Source: Gammaproteobacteria bacterium
GTDB lineage: Bacteria > Pseudomonadota > Gammaproteobacteria > UBA6186 > Azoamicaceae
Assembly: GCA_030431675.1 (NCBI GenBank)
Contig: JAUIIV010000002.1
Location: forward strand, 124,001 to 188,000
DNA: 64,000 nucleotides
Direction: 5' to 3'
How positions within the stretch are numbered: position 1 is the stretch's first letter; each line of letters begins with the position of its first letter. The position numbers and the translations under genes are program-made. Below are positions 8,141 through 17,979 of the stretch, piece after piece. The notes under the pieces are model-generated. The model worked only from the letters and a program-made list of their open reading frames with translations, was not told the origin of the DNA and searched no databases.

Positions 8141-8836
8141 GTGTCAGAAAACAAAATAGCTCTAGTCACAGGTGCATCACGTGGTATTGGCCGTAGTGTA
8201 GCTATACAACTTGCATCAGTTGGTATGCAAGTTATAGCAATTAGTCGCACAGTGCAAGATCTAGAATCGCTATATGATCAAATTGTTACCGCGGGTTACA
8301 AGCCCCCAATATTGATGCCATTTAATCTATGTAGTGCAAGCCTAGAAGATTACGATGATTTAAGACGCGCTATTAAAGATAAATTTGGAAAAATAGATGT
8401 ACTTGTTCATTGTGCAGGGATCCTTGGAGCTCTTACACCAATAGAGCACTACGATATAAAAACTTGGTACCAAGTAATGCAAGTAAATCTTAATAGCGCA
8501 TTCATATTAACTCAAACATGCATGCAACTACTTAAACAATCTAGTCAAGGACAAGTAGTATTTACCATAAATGATATAGCAAATAATCCTAAGGCAAACT
8601 GGGGAGCATATGCTGTAGCAAATACAGGGATACAAACCTTGGCTGAACTTATACAGCAGGAATGTGCGACTTTAACAAAAATCAAAGTACACACTATAAC
8701 ACCAAGCAAAACTAATACTGCGCTAAGAAGTGCAGCATATCCTAGCGAAGATAAGAGCACACTATTGGATCCTGATGAAGTTGCAAAAAATTACTTACGC
8801 TTATTAGAGCAGCCTATTCTAGAAGCTTCTGCATAA
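8141..8836 (+). CDS. YciK-like short-chain dehydrogenase with degraded active site
   Basis: 231-residue Rossmann-fold SDR. The cofactor motif TGASRGIG is intact and the fold follows YciK throughout (KANWGAYA, SAAYPSED near the end). The catalytic residues are not: where YciK has the Ser before GRQGRANWGAY, this has Asn-Asp (TINDIANNPKANWGAY), and the YxxxK motif reads YAVAN, so Lys is replaced by Asn. Only the Tyr remains; the PG after the sixth strand is PS. Probably not an oxidoreductase any more, perhaps a binding protein. GTG start behind AGGAG (8125-8129). The 3' end overlaps rluB by 46 bases. Confidence 0.88.
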   Translation: MSENKIALVTGASRGIGRSVAIQLASVGMQVIAISRTVQDLESLYDQIVTAGYKPPILMPFNLCSASLEDYDDLRRAIKDKFGKIDVLVHCAGILGALTPIEHYDIKTWYQVMQVNLNSAFILTQTCMQLLKQSSQGQVVFTINDIANNPKANWGAYAVANTGIQTLAELIQQECATLTKIKVHTITPSKTNTALRSAAYPSEDKSTLLDPDEVAKNYLRLLEQPILEASA

Positions 8837-9519
8837 TCTATAGCAATATATTTACCAGGGGCTAAGTCTTTAGGCAATACAAAATCACCATAACTTATAC
8901 GAATTAACCTACTCACCTGTATTCCAACCGCTGACCATATACGACGCACTTCCCTATAGCGTCCTTGGGTAAGAGTTACATGATACCAAGAATTTGCACC
9001 ACTCTTGCGTACCAACTTCACATTATTAAACTTTGCTTTGGTGCCATCGTCTAATGTAACTCCCCGCTGAATTTTTTCTAAAGTAGCTGTAGTAACATTA
9101 CCTAAGACGCGCACTGCATATACTCGTTGTAGATTAGCACTAGGGTGCATTAATTTATTTGCTAACTCGCCATCAGTGGTAAATATAATTAATCCTGAAG
9201 AATTGATATCTAAGCGCCCCACAGCTACCCAACGTTGCTTTGCAAGCTTGGGTAAAGAGGAGAATACAGTTGGCCTGCCTTCTGGATCATGGCGAGTACA
9301 AATTTGACCCTCAGGCTTATTATATAAAATTACTTGCTCTTCTGCCTTAACACTCGGCACAGTTCTACCACGTACCTTGATGGTGTCACTATTACTAGCT
9401 TTACTGCCAAGTACAGCAGTCTCACCATTTATCGATACTTCACCAGCTTTGATCCATGCTTCTATTTGTCGTCTAGAACCTAATCCACGCTCAGCTAAAA
9501 TTTTTTGTACCCGTTGCAT
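8791..9519 (-). CDS. rluB: 23S rRNA pseudouridine synthase RluB
   Basis: Makes a pseudouridine in the peptidyl-transferase region of 23S rRNA. 242 residues: an N-terminal S4 RNA-binding domain (QKILAERGLGSRRQIEAWIK) and an RsuA-family catalytic domain with the active-site Asp in VGRLDINSSGLIIFTTDG and the closing motif GRYREVRRIWSAVG. Starts one base after the scpB stop, so it is the last gene of a trpS-scpA-scpB-rluB unit. Confidence 0.93.
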   Translation of the reverse strand: MQRVQKILAERGLGSRRQIEAWIKAGEVSINGETAVLGSKASNSDTIKVRGRTVPSVKAEEQVILYNKPEGQICTRHDPEGRPTVFSSLPKLAKQRWVAVGRLDINSSGLIIFTTDGELANKLMHPSANLQRVYAVRVLGNVTTATLEKIQRGVTLDDGTKAKFNNVKLVRKSGANSWYHVTLTQGRYREVRRIWSAVGIQVSRLIRISYGDFVLPKDLAPGKYIAIDYAEASRIGCSNKRK

Positions 9520-9520
9520 A

Positions 9521-10120
9521 TTAATTTTCTTGGGTTTGTGTCTCTAACTCTGGTAATTCCATTTGCTGCGCTTCGAGATCAGTATTTTCTAATGCCAATA
9601 TTTCCGGTAATGGCGGTAATTGGTCAAGACTCTTAAGACCAAAGTAATCTAAAAATTCTTTGGTAGTAGCATACAGTCCAGGTCGACCAGGAACATCTCT
9701 ATGCCCTACAACCCTTATCCAGCCACGCTCCTCATGCAAAGTCTTAAATATTGAACTACTAATGCTCACACCTCTAACTTCTTCAATCTCACCTCTAGTT
9801 ATAGGCTGCTTATAGGCAATCAAAGCTAAGGTCTCTAACAATGCACGCGAGTACTTACTAGGTTTTTCTTCCCACAGGCGACCAATACATGATCCGTACT
9901 CAAGTCTAGACTGAAATCTATAGCCACTGGCAACGTGCACCAACTCTACCCCACGGTCAGTATATAGCTCTTGCAGCTCATGTAGTGCTGTGCGCAAATC
10001 ACTTAGGCTGGGACGCTCTTCTTCAGCAAAAAGATTCAAAATCTGTTTTTCTGTCAAAGGCTTGCCTGCAGAAAATAATAGCGACTCCAAAATTAAAGGT
10101 AGTTGTTCTTTAGTGCTCAT
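9521..10120 (-). CDS. scpB: Segregation and condensation protein ScpB
   Basis: Winged-helix subunit of the SMC-ScpAB condensin that helps chromosome segregation. 199 residues. Typical segments: ILESLLFSAGKPLTEKQI, ALLETLALIAYKQPITRGEIEEVRGV, GRPGLYATTKEFLDYFGL. Of two adjacent starts (GTG 10123, ATG 10120) the ATG has the better spacing to GAGG. Overlaps scpA by 11 bases. Gln/Glu-rich tail. Confidence 0.93.
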   Translation of the reverse strand: MSTKEQLPLILESLLFSAGKPLTEKQILNLFAEEERPSLSDLRTALHELQELYTDRGVELVHVASGYRFQSRLEYGSCIGRLWEEKPSKYSRALLETLALIAYKQPITRGEIEEVRGVSISSSIFKTLHEERGWIRVVGHRDVPGRPGLYATTKEFLDYFGLKSLDQLPPLPEILALENTDLEAQQMELPELETQTQEN

Positions 10121-10889
10121 CACGAATCCTCACATAGATTGGTGCGTAAGATTCACTCTGCACCAATTCAATCACCCATTCTCTAGTTAACTCCAAGATC
10201 GCTAAAAATGTAACAACCATGCCCAAACGACCTTCTCCATAATCAAAAAACTGCACAAAGTTAACAAATTTATCAGCTTCCAATTGCTTAAGAATTAAAG
10301 ACATGCGCTCTCTAACCGTAAGCACTTCACGTTCAATATTATGCGCTGCATCAATATCAGCACGCTGCAATACATCTTTAAATGCTAATAATAATTCACG
10401 AAAATCTATTTCTGGTTGCGGCTTTTGTTCTTCAACTTGTGGTGGTGTAGCAGAACAAACATACATATCCTCACCCGTACGCGGTAAAACAGCTAATTTC
10501 TCCGCTACATTCTTAATCTGCTCATACTCTTGCAATCTACGTACTAACTCAGCACGAGGGTCGACTTCTTCTTCAATCTCAGTCTTGGGTTTTGGCAATA
10601 GCATTCTAGATTTAATTTCTGCCAATAAGGCAGCCATTTCCAAATACTCACCGACCAGCTCCAAATGGGTATATTTTAGCATTTCTACATACTCAACATA
10701 TTGTTGCGTTATATGCGCAACAGGTATATCTAGAATATCTAAATTATGCTTACGGATTAAATATAACAATAAATCCAAAGGACCTTCGAATACTTCCAAA
10801 ATCACCTGCATAGCTTCAGGCGGTATATACAAATCTTCTGGAATGTCAGTAAATTGTTCTCCAGCAACTTTAGCTGCAACTGTACTCAT
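10110..10889 (-). CDS. scpA: Segregation and condensation protein ScpA
   Basis: Kleisin subunit of the SMC-ScpAB complex. 259 residues with the family signature FEGPLDLLLYLIRKHNLDIL near residue 33, then YVEMLKYTHLELVGEYLEMA and a C-terminal winged helix (VVTFLAILELTREWVIELVQ). About 30 residues precede the domain. The start shares the A of the trpS stop (TAATG), so translation is probably coupled. Confidence 0.93.
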   Translation of the reverse strand: MSTVAAKVAGEQFTDIPEDLYIPPEAMQVILEVFEGPLDLLLYLIRKHNLDILDIPVAHITQQYVEYVEMLKYTHLELVGEYLEMAALLAEIKSRMLLPKPKTEIEEEVDPRAELVRRLQEYEQIKNVAEKLAVLPRTGEDMYVCSATPPQVEEQKPQPEIDFRELLLAFKDVLQRADIDAAHNIEREVLTVRERMSLILKQLEADKFVNFVQFFDYGEGRLGMVVTFLAILELTREWVIELVQSESYAPIYVRIRDEH

Positions 10890-12106
10890 TAAGCTATCCC
10901 CATCGCAATTCGTACTTCTTTTAATGTTTGTTGCGCAACTGTACGTGCTTGTTCCGCACCCTCACGCAGTATTTTTTCAACTAACTGTGGATTTTCCGCA
11001 AAATATTGTGCTCGTTCAATGATAGGCTTTTGCTCATTGATAACTGCATCAATTAAAGGTTTTTTACAATCCAAACAGCCTATACCAGCAGTCTTACAAC
11101 CATTACTAGCCCAACTTTGCACTTCAGTGTCAGAATAAATCTTATGCCATTCCCATACTGGACACTTTTCTGGATCTCCTGGGTCAGTACGTTTTATCCT
11201 AGCAGGATCGGTTTGCATACGTTTAATCTTTTGTGTTACAGATGCAGGATCCTCTGTCAAAGCAATAGTATTATCATATGATTTAGACATCTTTTGTCCA
11301 TCAAGTCCCGGGAACTTAGACTCTTTAGTCAGCATGGCTTCTGGTTCATGTAAAATCAAACGCCCGTGTCCTTCTAGATATCCAGCCAAACTATCACTAT
11401 CATTGCTACTCAAATTACTTTGCATTTGCAATAAATTATGGCCCTCTGAAAGAGCTTCCCTGTCACCCTCTTCTTGATAACGCTTTAACAACTTCCTAAA
11501 AGTATTAGCATGTTTCTTACCCATCTTCTGTAGAGCCTCTTCAGCGCGCTGGATAAAATCTTTGCCACGCCCATAAATATAATTAAAACGACGAGCAATT
11601 TCTCTGGTTAATTCAACATGCACTACTTGATCTTCTCCCACTGGCACCAAACCAGCCTTGTAAATCAAAATGTCTGCACTTTGCAACAACGGATACCCCA
11701 AGAAACCATAAGTAGCAAGATCTTTATCTTTTAATTTATCCTGCTGGTCTTTATAAGTTGGCACCCTCTCCAACCACGAGAGCGGGGTTATCATCGATAA
11801 TAATAAGTGTAGCTCCGCATGTTCAGGGACACCAGACTGAATAAATATTGTTGCAAGTTTAGGGTCCAAACCGGCTGCTAACCAATCTTGCACCATAAAT
11901 AAACTTTGATCTGCTATGCCTGCAGATTCTTCATAGTTAGTAGTTAACCCGTGCCAATCAGCAGCAAAAAAGAAACATTCATACTTATTTTGCAATTCAA
12001 GCCAATTCTTGAGTGCTCCATGATAGTTACCCAAATGCATACGTCCAGTTACACGCATGGCTGATACTATGCGGTCTGCGGCGTTGTTCGGGGTGTTTTC
12101 AGTCAT
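10889..12106 (-). CDS. trpS: Tryptophanyl-tRNA synthetase, long form with insertion
   Basis: Class-I aminoacyl-tRNA synthetase. 405 residues against about 330 in E. coli. Signature motifs: HLGN (HIGH) in GRMHLGNYHGALKNW and KMSKS in GLDGQKMSKSYDNT. The extra length is mainly one insertion of about 70 residues before EAMLTKESKFPG, charged and probably helical (KLLKRYQEEGDREALSEGHN), plus a Cys cluster GCKTAGIGCLDCKKPL that could bind metal. A long form is known in several gammaproteobacteria, so it is not unique. First gene of the trpS-scpA-scpB-rluB unit. Confidence 0.94.
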   Translation of the reverse strand: MTENTPNNAADRIVSAMRVTGRMHLGNYHGALKNWLELQNKYECFFFAADWHGLTTNYEESAGIADQSLFMVQDWLAAGLDPKLATIFIQSGVPEHAELHLLLSMITPLSWLERVPTYKDQQDKLKDKDLATYGFLGYPLLQSADILIYKAGLVPVGEDQVVHVELTREIARRFNYIYGRGKDFIQRAEEALQKMGKKHANTFRKLLKRYQEEGDREALSEGHNLLQMQSNLSSNDSDSLAGYLEGHGRLILHEPEAMLTKESKFPGLDGQKMSKSYDNTIALTEDPASVTQKIKRMQTDPARIKRTDPGDPEKCPVWEWHKIYSDTEVQSWASNGCKTAGIGCLDCKKPLIDAVINEQKPIIERAQYFAENPQLVEKILREGAEQARTVAQQTLKEVRIAMGIA

Positions 12107-12218
12107 TTAATAATCCAAATTAGTGTAAAAGCCTTAAATATATTGATTCTGGGCGACCATATCAATTAAAGTGTACCATTATATCGAAGTTACTTAAATT
12201 AAGGTACATAAAGAACCC

Positions 12219-12785
12219 ATGTTAAAAGTTTTGTTAGAATTCCTGCCAATCGCGTTGTTTTTTATCGGCTACAAGTTATTCGACTTAATGTTTGCAACTT
12301 GGGTAGCCATTGCAGCATCTTTTGTACAACTACTTATCGTACGCCTCATGTCGGGTAGATTTGAGAAAGTAAGTGTCATTTCTTTTTTCAGCATCCTTAT
12401 TCTTGGCGGCGCTACACTACTACTCAAAGATGAGATCTATGTTAAATGGAAGCCTACAGCTGTGTACTGGTTGCTAAGCGCAACGCTACTATTTTCACAG
12501 ATATTTGGCACAAAGCCAATGTTGCAACGTCTAGGTGAAAGCAACCTAAGCCTGCCAACTAGAGTGTGGCAGCTTTTAAATTTTAGTTGGTTTGGATTCT
12601 TTTTGATAATGGGTTTTCTAAACCTCTACGTGGTTTATAATTTTGATGATAACGTTTGGGTAAACTTTAAGTTGTTTGGCACACTTGGGATAACCATACT
12701 ATTCATTATCTTACAGTCTGTGTTTATGGCAAAGCATTTACAAGTTGGTGAAAAAATAGGAACAGAGCATGACAGAAGTATCTAA
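12219..12785 (+). CDS. yciB: Inner-membrane protein YciB (septation protein A family)
   Basis: 188-residue integral membrane protein with about five transmembrane helices, linked in enterobacteria to cell-envelope growth and septation. Opening FLPIALFFIGYKLFDLMFAT and the segment TKPMLQRLGESNLSLP with NFSWFGFFLIMGFLNLYV are family signatures. Divergent from trpS across a 112-base gap. Overlaps bolA by 17 bases. Confidence 0.92.
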   Translation: MLKVLLEFLPIALFFIGYKLFDLMFATWVAIAASFVQLLIVRLMSGRFEKVSVISFFSILILGGATLLLKDEIYVKWKPTAVYWLLSATLLFSQIFGTKPMLQRLGESNLSLPTRVWQLLNFSWFGFFLIMGFLNLYVVYNFDDNVWVNFKLFGTLGITILFIILQSVFMAKHLQVGEKIGTEHDRSI

Positions 12786-13080
12786 AACCGAACAACGCGT
12801 AGAACTTATTAAAGCCAGACTACAAGAAGCATTAGAGCCTACTGAGCTCAATATAGTTGATGACAGCCATTTACACGAAGGACACGAAGGCGCCAAAGAA
12901 AGTGGTGGTGGCCATTACAATATCCAAGTTGTGTCTAATCATTTTACTGATAAATCAGCTATAGAACGCCATCGTATGATTTACATGGCACTTGGTGATG
13001 CCATGGGTACAGATATTCATGCGCTCAGTATCAATGCACAAACACCTGAAGAAGCATCTACCTCACAAACCTCCGAATGA
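12769..13080 (+). CDS. bolA: BolA-family protein
   Basis: 103 residues. BolA proteins work with monothiol glutaredoxins in iron-sulfur handling and affect envelope and stress responses. Seen: SHLHEGHEGAKESGGGHYNI with the conserved His residues, then FTDKSAIERHRMIYMALGDAM. The His-rich loop favours BolA over IbaG/YrbA. Tail of Thr/Ser/Glu without a family match. Coupled to yciB and overlapping the lipase gene by 4 bases (ATGA). Confidence 0.9.
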   Translation: MTEVSKTEQRVELIKARLQEALEPTELNIVDDSHLHEGHEGAKESGGGHYNIQVVSNHFTDKSAIERHRMIYMALGDAMGTDIHALSINAQTPEEASTSQTSE

Positions 13081-13937
13081 TTATTTTCTATATATTACTC
13101 ATAGTCATACTAACTGTATGTGCTTTGCTTGTTTTGTATATTACCGCTCAACATACTTTTCTATTCACATATTTATATATAGATAGAAGTCTCCATACCC
13201 TACGTGATCCAGAGCGTTATCCCCCAATAAGCCCATGGGTATATTTTAGCAATTACTGGCCCGAACTATTTTACCAATTTGGTAAATTTTATTTATTCCC
13301 TTTAAAATTTCTTAAACTAAGCCGTAATGTCCGCAAACACAAAATGGCTGTATTGTTAATTCATGGGTATGGTCGTAATAAAACTGATTGGTTATGGCTA
13401 CGCAAACAAATTGGAACATTACCGATCTTTACCGTCAACTTAAGTCCAAGCTTTGCGTCTATAGAACAAATTACACAGAACTCTATTCCACAAGCTATAG
13501 CTACAATACAACATAAAATAGGTTGTGAAAAAATAATTTTAATTGGACATTCTATGGGTGGGTTAGTAGCAAGTTATTATAGTGAGTATCTAGATACAAA
13601 CAATATAATCTCTCATATAATAACCATAGCATCTCCTCTCCATGGCACCAAGATATCTATCATGGGCTACGGCGAGAATGCCAAACAAATGTGTCCAGGC
13701 AGCAGTTTTTTAAATCATTTACGACACAAAATACATAATTCATCCAAAACTTATTACCAAATAGCCACACAATTTGAAAACTTGTTATTTCCTTGGGATT
13801 CTGCACTATTGCCTGATACAACAGCAGAAGGTAAGTTTATAATAAAGTTTGTGCCACACTTGTCACTATTACACAATAAAGAAACTGCACAAAAGATAAA
13901 ACATTGGTTAACTGATATAGAAGAAAGGTTTGAATAA
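13077..13937 (+). CDS. Membrane-anchored alpha/beta-hydrolase, lipase-like
   Basis: 286 residues. Residues 1-25 form one hydrophobic segment, a membrane anchor or uncleaved signal. The hydrolase part has the oxyanion segment VLLIHGYGRNKTDW, the nucleophile elbow IGHSMGGLVASYY, and a His in KFVPHLSLLHN near the end that suits a catalytic triad; the acidic residue may be the Asp of FPWDSALLPD. The pattern resembles lipases and PGAP1-like esterases. Substrate unknown; envelope lipid hydrolysis is plausible. Followed immediately by a lipoprotein gene (TAATG). Confidence 0.82.
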   Translation: MIIFYILLIVILTVCALLVLYITAQHTFLFTYLYIDRSLHTLRDPERYPPISPWVYFSNYWPELFYQFGKFYLFPLKFLKLSRNVRKHKMAVLLIHGYGRNKTDWLWLRKQIGTLPIFTVNLSPSFASIEQITQNSIPQAIATIQHKIGCEKIILIGHSMGGLVASYYSEYLDTNNIISHIITIASPLHGTKISIMGYGENAKQMCPGSSFLNHLRHKIHNSSKTYYQIATQFENLLFPWDSALLPDTTAEGKFIIKFVPHLSLLHNKETAQKIKHWLTDIEERFE

Positions 13938-14197
13938 TGAAAAAAATGTTTTTATTGCTAATAGCATTGAGTTTACTCAATGGATGCATCACAGCTGATA
14001 ATAGATATCCGCACCACACGGGCTATGACAAATATATCCCTAAGAATCATATCTCGCCTAGAGATAAGATCTCTACGACAGGGTTACACGATACTCTGAT
14101 ACCACAATCGGCATATAGAGCTCCTAAATCAGAAGAATACAAAAGAGATTTAAAGCGAGGTAAACAGCCTGTACCACCAATACCAAGACATAATTAA
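13937..14197 (+). CDS. Small lipoprotein of unknown function
   Basis: 86 residues. Signal peptide MKKMFLLLIALSLLNGC ends in a clean lipobox LNGC. The mature part is short, basic and Pro-rich, without a recognised domain. The start overlaps the lipase stop by one base, so it is likely cotranslated and may assist or anchor it; that role is a guess. Confidence 0.75.
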   Translation: MKKMFLLLIALSLLNGCITADNRYPHHTGYDKYIPKNHISPRDKISTTGLHDTLIPQSAYRAPKSEEYKRDLKRGKQPVPPIPRHN

Positions 14198-14217
14198 CAG
14201 AATCTCGGATACTACTA

Positions 14218-14724
14218 TTGGATATTATACTAAGTGCACAGCGAAATGACATAACTTGCTTGCAAGTTGACGCAATAGTTAACGCAGCAAATAATAATCT
14301 AGACGCTGGCGCTGGAGTTAATGGTGCAATACAACAAGCAGCTGGCCCAGAATTACTAGCATACTGCAAAACCTTAGGTGGATGCGAAACTGGGCAAGCT
14401 AAGCTTACGCCTGGCTTTAACCTGCCAGCAAAATATATTATCCATACAGTTGGCCCTATATGGCATGGCGGAACAAGTAATGAACCACAACTATTAGCTA
14501 GCTGTTATCGGCAATGTTTATCAATAGCAACAAAAAAATCTACTATAGCAAGTATTGCTTTCCCAGCTATAAGCACAGGAATTTTTGGTTTCCCAGCGGC
14601 TGATGCAGCCCAAATTGCTGTAAAAATATGTACTGAGTCTGCAGAAAATATTGAACAAGTTATTTTTTGCTGCTTTGATAGCCAAACGCTAGATATCTAC
14701 CAAGACTTGCTAGCAAAACACTAA
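14218..14724 (+). CDS. Macrodomain protein (YmdB-like ADP-ribose binding)
   Basis: 168-residue single macrodomain; relatives remove acetyl or ADP-ribosyl groups from O-acetyl-ADP-ribose or proteins. Seen: [18 protein letters not shown] with the conserved Asn, [17 protein letters not shown], and the diphosphate loop [16 protein letters not shown]. In YmdB the second motif is GGGVDGAI and its Asp is needed for activity; here it is Asn, so hydrolysis may be weak and binding retained. The frame starts at TTG with no clear ribosome binding site. The last 4 bases overlap the sucD stop on the other strand. Confidence 0.88.
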   Translation: MDIILSAQRNDITCLQVDAIVNAANNNLDAGAGVNGAIQQAAGPELLAYCKTLGGCETGQAKLTPGFNLPAKYIIHTVGPIWHGGTSNEPQLLASCYRQCLSIATKKSTIASIAFPAISTGIFGFPAADAAQIAVKICTESAENIEQVIFCCFDSQTLDIYQDLLAKH

Positions 14725-15590
14725 GAAAGTGCTCTCTGCATAGTGATACCTATGTCTGCAGGTGACTTTACGGTAAATACTCCCGCCTCTTCTAGAGCAG
14801 CAAACTTATCAGCTGCACTCCCCTTTCCACCTGCAATAATCGCCCCAGCATGCCCCATACGCTTGCCTGGAGGAGCTGTCACCCCAGCAATATACGCAAC
14901 CACTGGTTTGTTCACATGATCGCGAATATATTCTGCTGCTTCCTCTTCAGCAGTACCACCTATTTCACCAACCATAATAATCCCTTCAGTTCTAGGATCA
15001 GCTTGGAATAATTTTATTACGTCTATAAAATTCATTCCAGGAATAGGATCACCACCTATACCTACACAAGAGGTCTGTCCTAAACCCAAATCTGAAGTTT
15101 GCTTAACTGTTTCATAAGTTAAGGTGCCTGATCTAGAAACTATACCAATTTTTCCAGGCTTATGAATACTACCCGGCATAATACCAATTTTACATTGACC
15201 TGGAGTTATTATACCCGGACAGTTTGGTCCAATTAGTTTAGTATTTTTATTTTGTAAATAATATTTTACTTCTAGCATGTCTAAAGTCGGGATGCCCTCA
15301 GTAATACAAACTACTAATTTGATACCAGCATCTACCGCTTCAATAATACTATCTTTACAATATGGCGCCGGCACATATATTACACTAGCATCTGCTTTAG
15401 TCTCTTGAACCGCATCTTTGACACTATCAAATACGGGTAAATTCAGATGATTTTGCCCGCCTTTACCAGGCGTAACCCCACCTACCATACGAGTGCCATA
15501 CTCCAAAGCTTGCTCAGTGTGAAACGTACCCTGTTGTCCTGTTAACCCTTGGCAGATAACTTTAGTATTTTTATCAACTAAAATGCTCAT
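14721..15590 (-). CDS. sucD: Succinyl-CoA synthetase alpha subunit
   Basis: Converts succinyl-CoA to succinate with ATP or GTP formation in the TCA cycle, with SucC. 289 residues. CoA-binding Rossmann domain ([17 protein letters not shown]), [20 protein letters not shown], and the phosphorylated His in [18 protein letters not shown]. Overlaps sucC by 4 bases (ATGA). Last gene of the sdh-suc row. Confidence 0.97.
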   Translation of the reverse strand: MSILVDKNTKVICQGLTGQQGTFHTEQALEYGTRMVGGVTPGKGGQNHLNLPVFDSVKDAVQETKADASVIYVPAPYCKDSIIEAVDAGIKLVVCITEGIPTLDMLEVKYYLQNKNTKLIGPNCPGIITPGQCKIGIMPGSIHKPGKIGIVSRSGTLTYETVKQTSDLGLGQTSCVGIGGDPIPGMNFIDVIKLFQADPRTEGIIMVGEIGGTAEEEAAEYIRDHVNKPVVAYIAGVTAPPGKRMGHAGAIIAGGKGSAADKFAALEEAGVFTVKSPADIGITMQRALS

Positions 15591-16756
15591 TTGGCACCTC
15601 CTGCCACTTGTACAACTTTCTCCGCAGCCTCTTGAAATGTTTGAGCCGGAGTAATGTTAAAGTCACTCTCTTCAAGTAACTTAGCACCTTTCTCTGCGTT
15701 ATTTCCCTCTAGCCGCACAACAACAGGAACCTTAATCCCTACCTCTCCTACTGCTGCAATTATGCCTTCAGCTATTAAATCGCAACGCACAATACCACCG
15801 AATATATTAACTAATACTGCTCTAACATTTTGATCTGACAAAATAATTTTGAACGCTTCTGTCACACGTTCTTTAGTAGCACCACCTCCTACGTCTAAAA
15901 AGTTTGCGGGTAAACCCCCACACAATTTAATTAAATCCATAGTTGCCATTGCTAATCCGGCACCATTTACCATACACCCAATATTACCATCAAGAGAAAT
16001 GTAACTTAAATCCCACTCTTTAGCCGCTATTTCACGTTGATCTACTTGGCTAGGATCCCACATTTCACGTAATTCTGGTTGCCTATATAATGCATTATCA
16101 TCAATATTGATCTTAGCATCTAAACATAACAAATCACCTGCCGAAGTAACTACCAATGGGTTTATTTCTAATAAGCTAAAATCTTTTTCAATAAACATAC
16201 GTCCCAAACCTTGTAAGATTTTGCTAAACTGTTTAATTTGCTTATCCTGTAATCCAAGAGCAAAGGCTATATTCCTACACTGGTACAACATAACTCCTAG
16301 CATAGGGTCAACGCTCACCTTAACTATCTTTTCTGGTGTTTCTGTAGCAACTTTCTCAATATCTACACCACCTTCAGTAGATGCCATAAAAGTTACTCTT
16401 TTTGTAGACCTATCAATTACTGCACCGAGATAAAGTTCACGTGCTATATCACAAGTATCTTCGAGTAGCAGCGCATTAATCGGTTGCCCTTTAGAATCTG
16501 TCTGATAAGTAACCAAGTTAGTGCGTAATAATTCTTGTGCAACACTTGTTACTGCATCTCGTCCTTCTACTATTTTTACGCCACCTGCTTTACCACGCCC
16601 ACCAGCATGTACCTGAGCTTTTACTACAGTGGTTTTGGTACTAAGTTCACCTATCTCGGTTGCAACTTCGTCTGCACTTCTTATCACCACCCCATTAGGA
16701 ACAGGTAAACCATACTGATTAAAGATTTGCTTTGCTTGATATTCATGTAAATTCAT
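15587..16756 (-). CDS. sucC: Succinyl-CoA synthetase beta subunit
   Basis: ATP-grasp subunit that binds nucleotide and succinate. 389 residues, standard length. [20 protein letters not shown] opening, [56 protein letters not shown]. Separated from sucB by 8 bases and coupled to sucD. Confidence 0.97.
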   Translation of the reverse strand: MNLHEYQAKQIFNQYGLPVPNGVVIRSADEVATEIGELSTKTTVVKAQVHAGGRGKAGGVKIVEGRDAVTSVAQELLRTNLVTYQTDSKGQPINALLLEDTCDIARELYLGAVIDRSTKRVTFMASTEGGVDIEKVATETPEKIVKVSVDPMLGVMLYQCRNIAFALGLQDKQIKQFSKILQGLGRMFIEKDFSLLEINPLVVTSAGDLLCLDAKINIDDNALYRQPELREMWDPSQVDQREIAAKEWDLSYISLDGNIGCMVNGAGLAMATMDLIKLCGGLPANFLDVGGGATKERVTEAFKIILSDQNVRAVLVNIFGGIVRCDLIAEGIIAAVGEVGIKVPVVVRLEGNNAEKGAKLLEESDFNITPAQTFQEAAEKVVQVAGGAK

Positions 16757-16764
16757 AACTTGCC

Positions 16765-17979
16765 TTAGATACTCATTAATAACCTAGCCGGATCTTCTAA
16801 CATCTCTTTTATAGTCACTAAAAACTGCACTGACTCAGCACCATCAATTATCCTATGATCGTAAGATAAAGCCACATACATCATAGGTCTTATCACTACT
16901 TGCTTATCAACTACAACCGGACGTTCCATTATCTTGTGCATTCCAAGAATAGCACTCTGTGGGGGGTTAATAATTGGAGTTGCCATAAGTGATCCAAAAA
17001 CACCGCCATTAGTAATGGTAAATGTCCCACCAGTTAAGTCTTCCATTGCAATCTTACCACTGCGTGCTGCACTACTATATTCAATTATTTTTCTTTCAAT
17101 ATCTGCCATACTCATGCTATCTGCATCTCTAACTATCGGAACAACTAAACCACGTTCTGTAGATACAGCAATACCAACATCATAAAACCCATGATAAACT
17201 AGATCGTTGCCATCAATTGAAGCATTTACTGCCGGGAACTTTTTAAGTGCAGCAACAGCTGCATTAACAAAAAATGACATAAAGCCTAGCTTAACCCCAT
17301 ACTTTTGTTGAAATTCATCCTTATATTTACTGCGTAAAGACATTACTGGCGCCATGTCAATTTCATTAAATGTAGTTAAAATAGCCGCATTATGCTGAGC
17401 GGAGAGTAATCGCTCAGCTATCTTTGCACGCAACCTTGTCATAGGCACACGCTTTTCTTCTCTACCACCAACAGCCTCGGTAGCAACTGAATTAGTTGTA
17501 CTAGAGGATGGGCTTACTTCTGAACTAGCACTTGCCACATCCTGCATTGTTATTCTATGATCTTTACCTGTACCCTGAATTTTAGTAGGGTCCAAAGCTT
17601 GCTCTGCAACAGCCCTACGCACTGCAGGAGAGAGTGTTGGATTATCTTGAGACTCAGACTGCTTTTGTGGAGCAGCCTGAGGTAAAGGTTCAGATGCTGC
17701 TGTAGAAGCAGCAGGTTTATCTGCTGCCGATTGACTAGCTGCACCCTCTATAAAACTACCAATTACTTGTTCAGCGGTAACAGTAGCGCCAGTATCTGCT
17801 GAAATTTTTTCTATAGCACCATCTGCAGGAGCTACAACTTCCAAAACAACTTTATCTGTTTCAATATCCACTAAAGGTTCGTCACGCATTACCTGTTCAC
17901 CCGGCTGTTTATGCCAAGTTGCTACTGTTGCATCGGTCACTGATTCTGGTAATACTGGTACTTTAATATCTATTGCCAT
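16765..17979 (-). CDS. sucB: Dihydrolipoamide succinyltransferase (E2 of 2-oxoglutarate dehydrogenase)
   Basis: E2 core of 2-oxoglutarate dehydrogenase. 404 residues. One lipoyl domain with the modified Lys in [11 protein letters not shown], an Ala/Ser/Gln-rich linker, a peripheral-subunit-binding domain ([20 protein letters not shown]), a second linker, and a C-terminal acyltransferase domain with [19 protein letters not shown] and the active-site [11 protein letters not shown]. The start overlaps the sucA stop by one base. The E3 gene (lpd) is not in the window. Confidence 0.97.
   Translation of the reverse strand: MAIDIKVPVLPESVTDATVATWHKQPGEQVMRDEPLVDIETDKVVLEVVAPADGAIEKISADTGATVTAEQVIGSFIEGAASQSAADKPAASTAASEPLPQAAPQKQSESQDNPTLSPAVRRAVAEQALDPTKIQGTGKDHRITMQDVASASSEVSPSSSTTNSVATEAVGGREEKRVPMTRLRAKIAERLLSAQHNAAILTTFNEIDMAPVMSLRSKYKDEFQQKYGVKLGFMSFFVNAAVAALKKFPAVNASIDGNDLVYHGFYDVGIAVSTERGLVVPIVRDADSMSMADIERKIIEYSSAARSGKIAMEDLTGGTFTITNGGVFGSLMATPIINPPQSAILGMHKIMERPVVVDKQVVIRPMMYVALSYDHRIIDGAESVQFLVTIKEMLEDPARLLMSI

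Noticed and set aside
10303-11022. 239-codon open frame on + opposite scpA/trpS
   Set aside because: Ser/Thr/Cys-rich translation typical of an antisense shadow; scpA and trpS are certain on the other strand.
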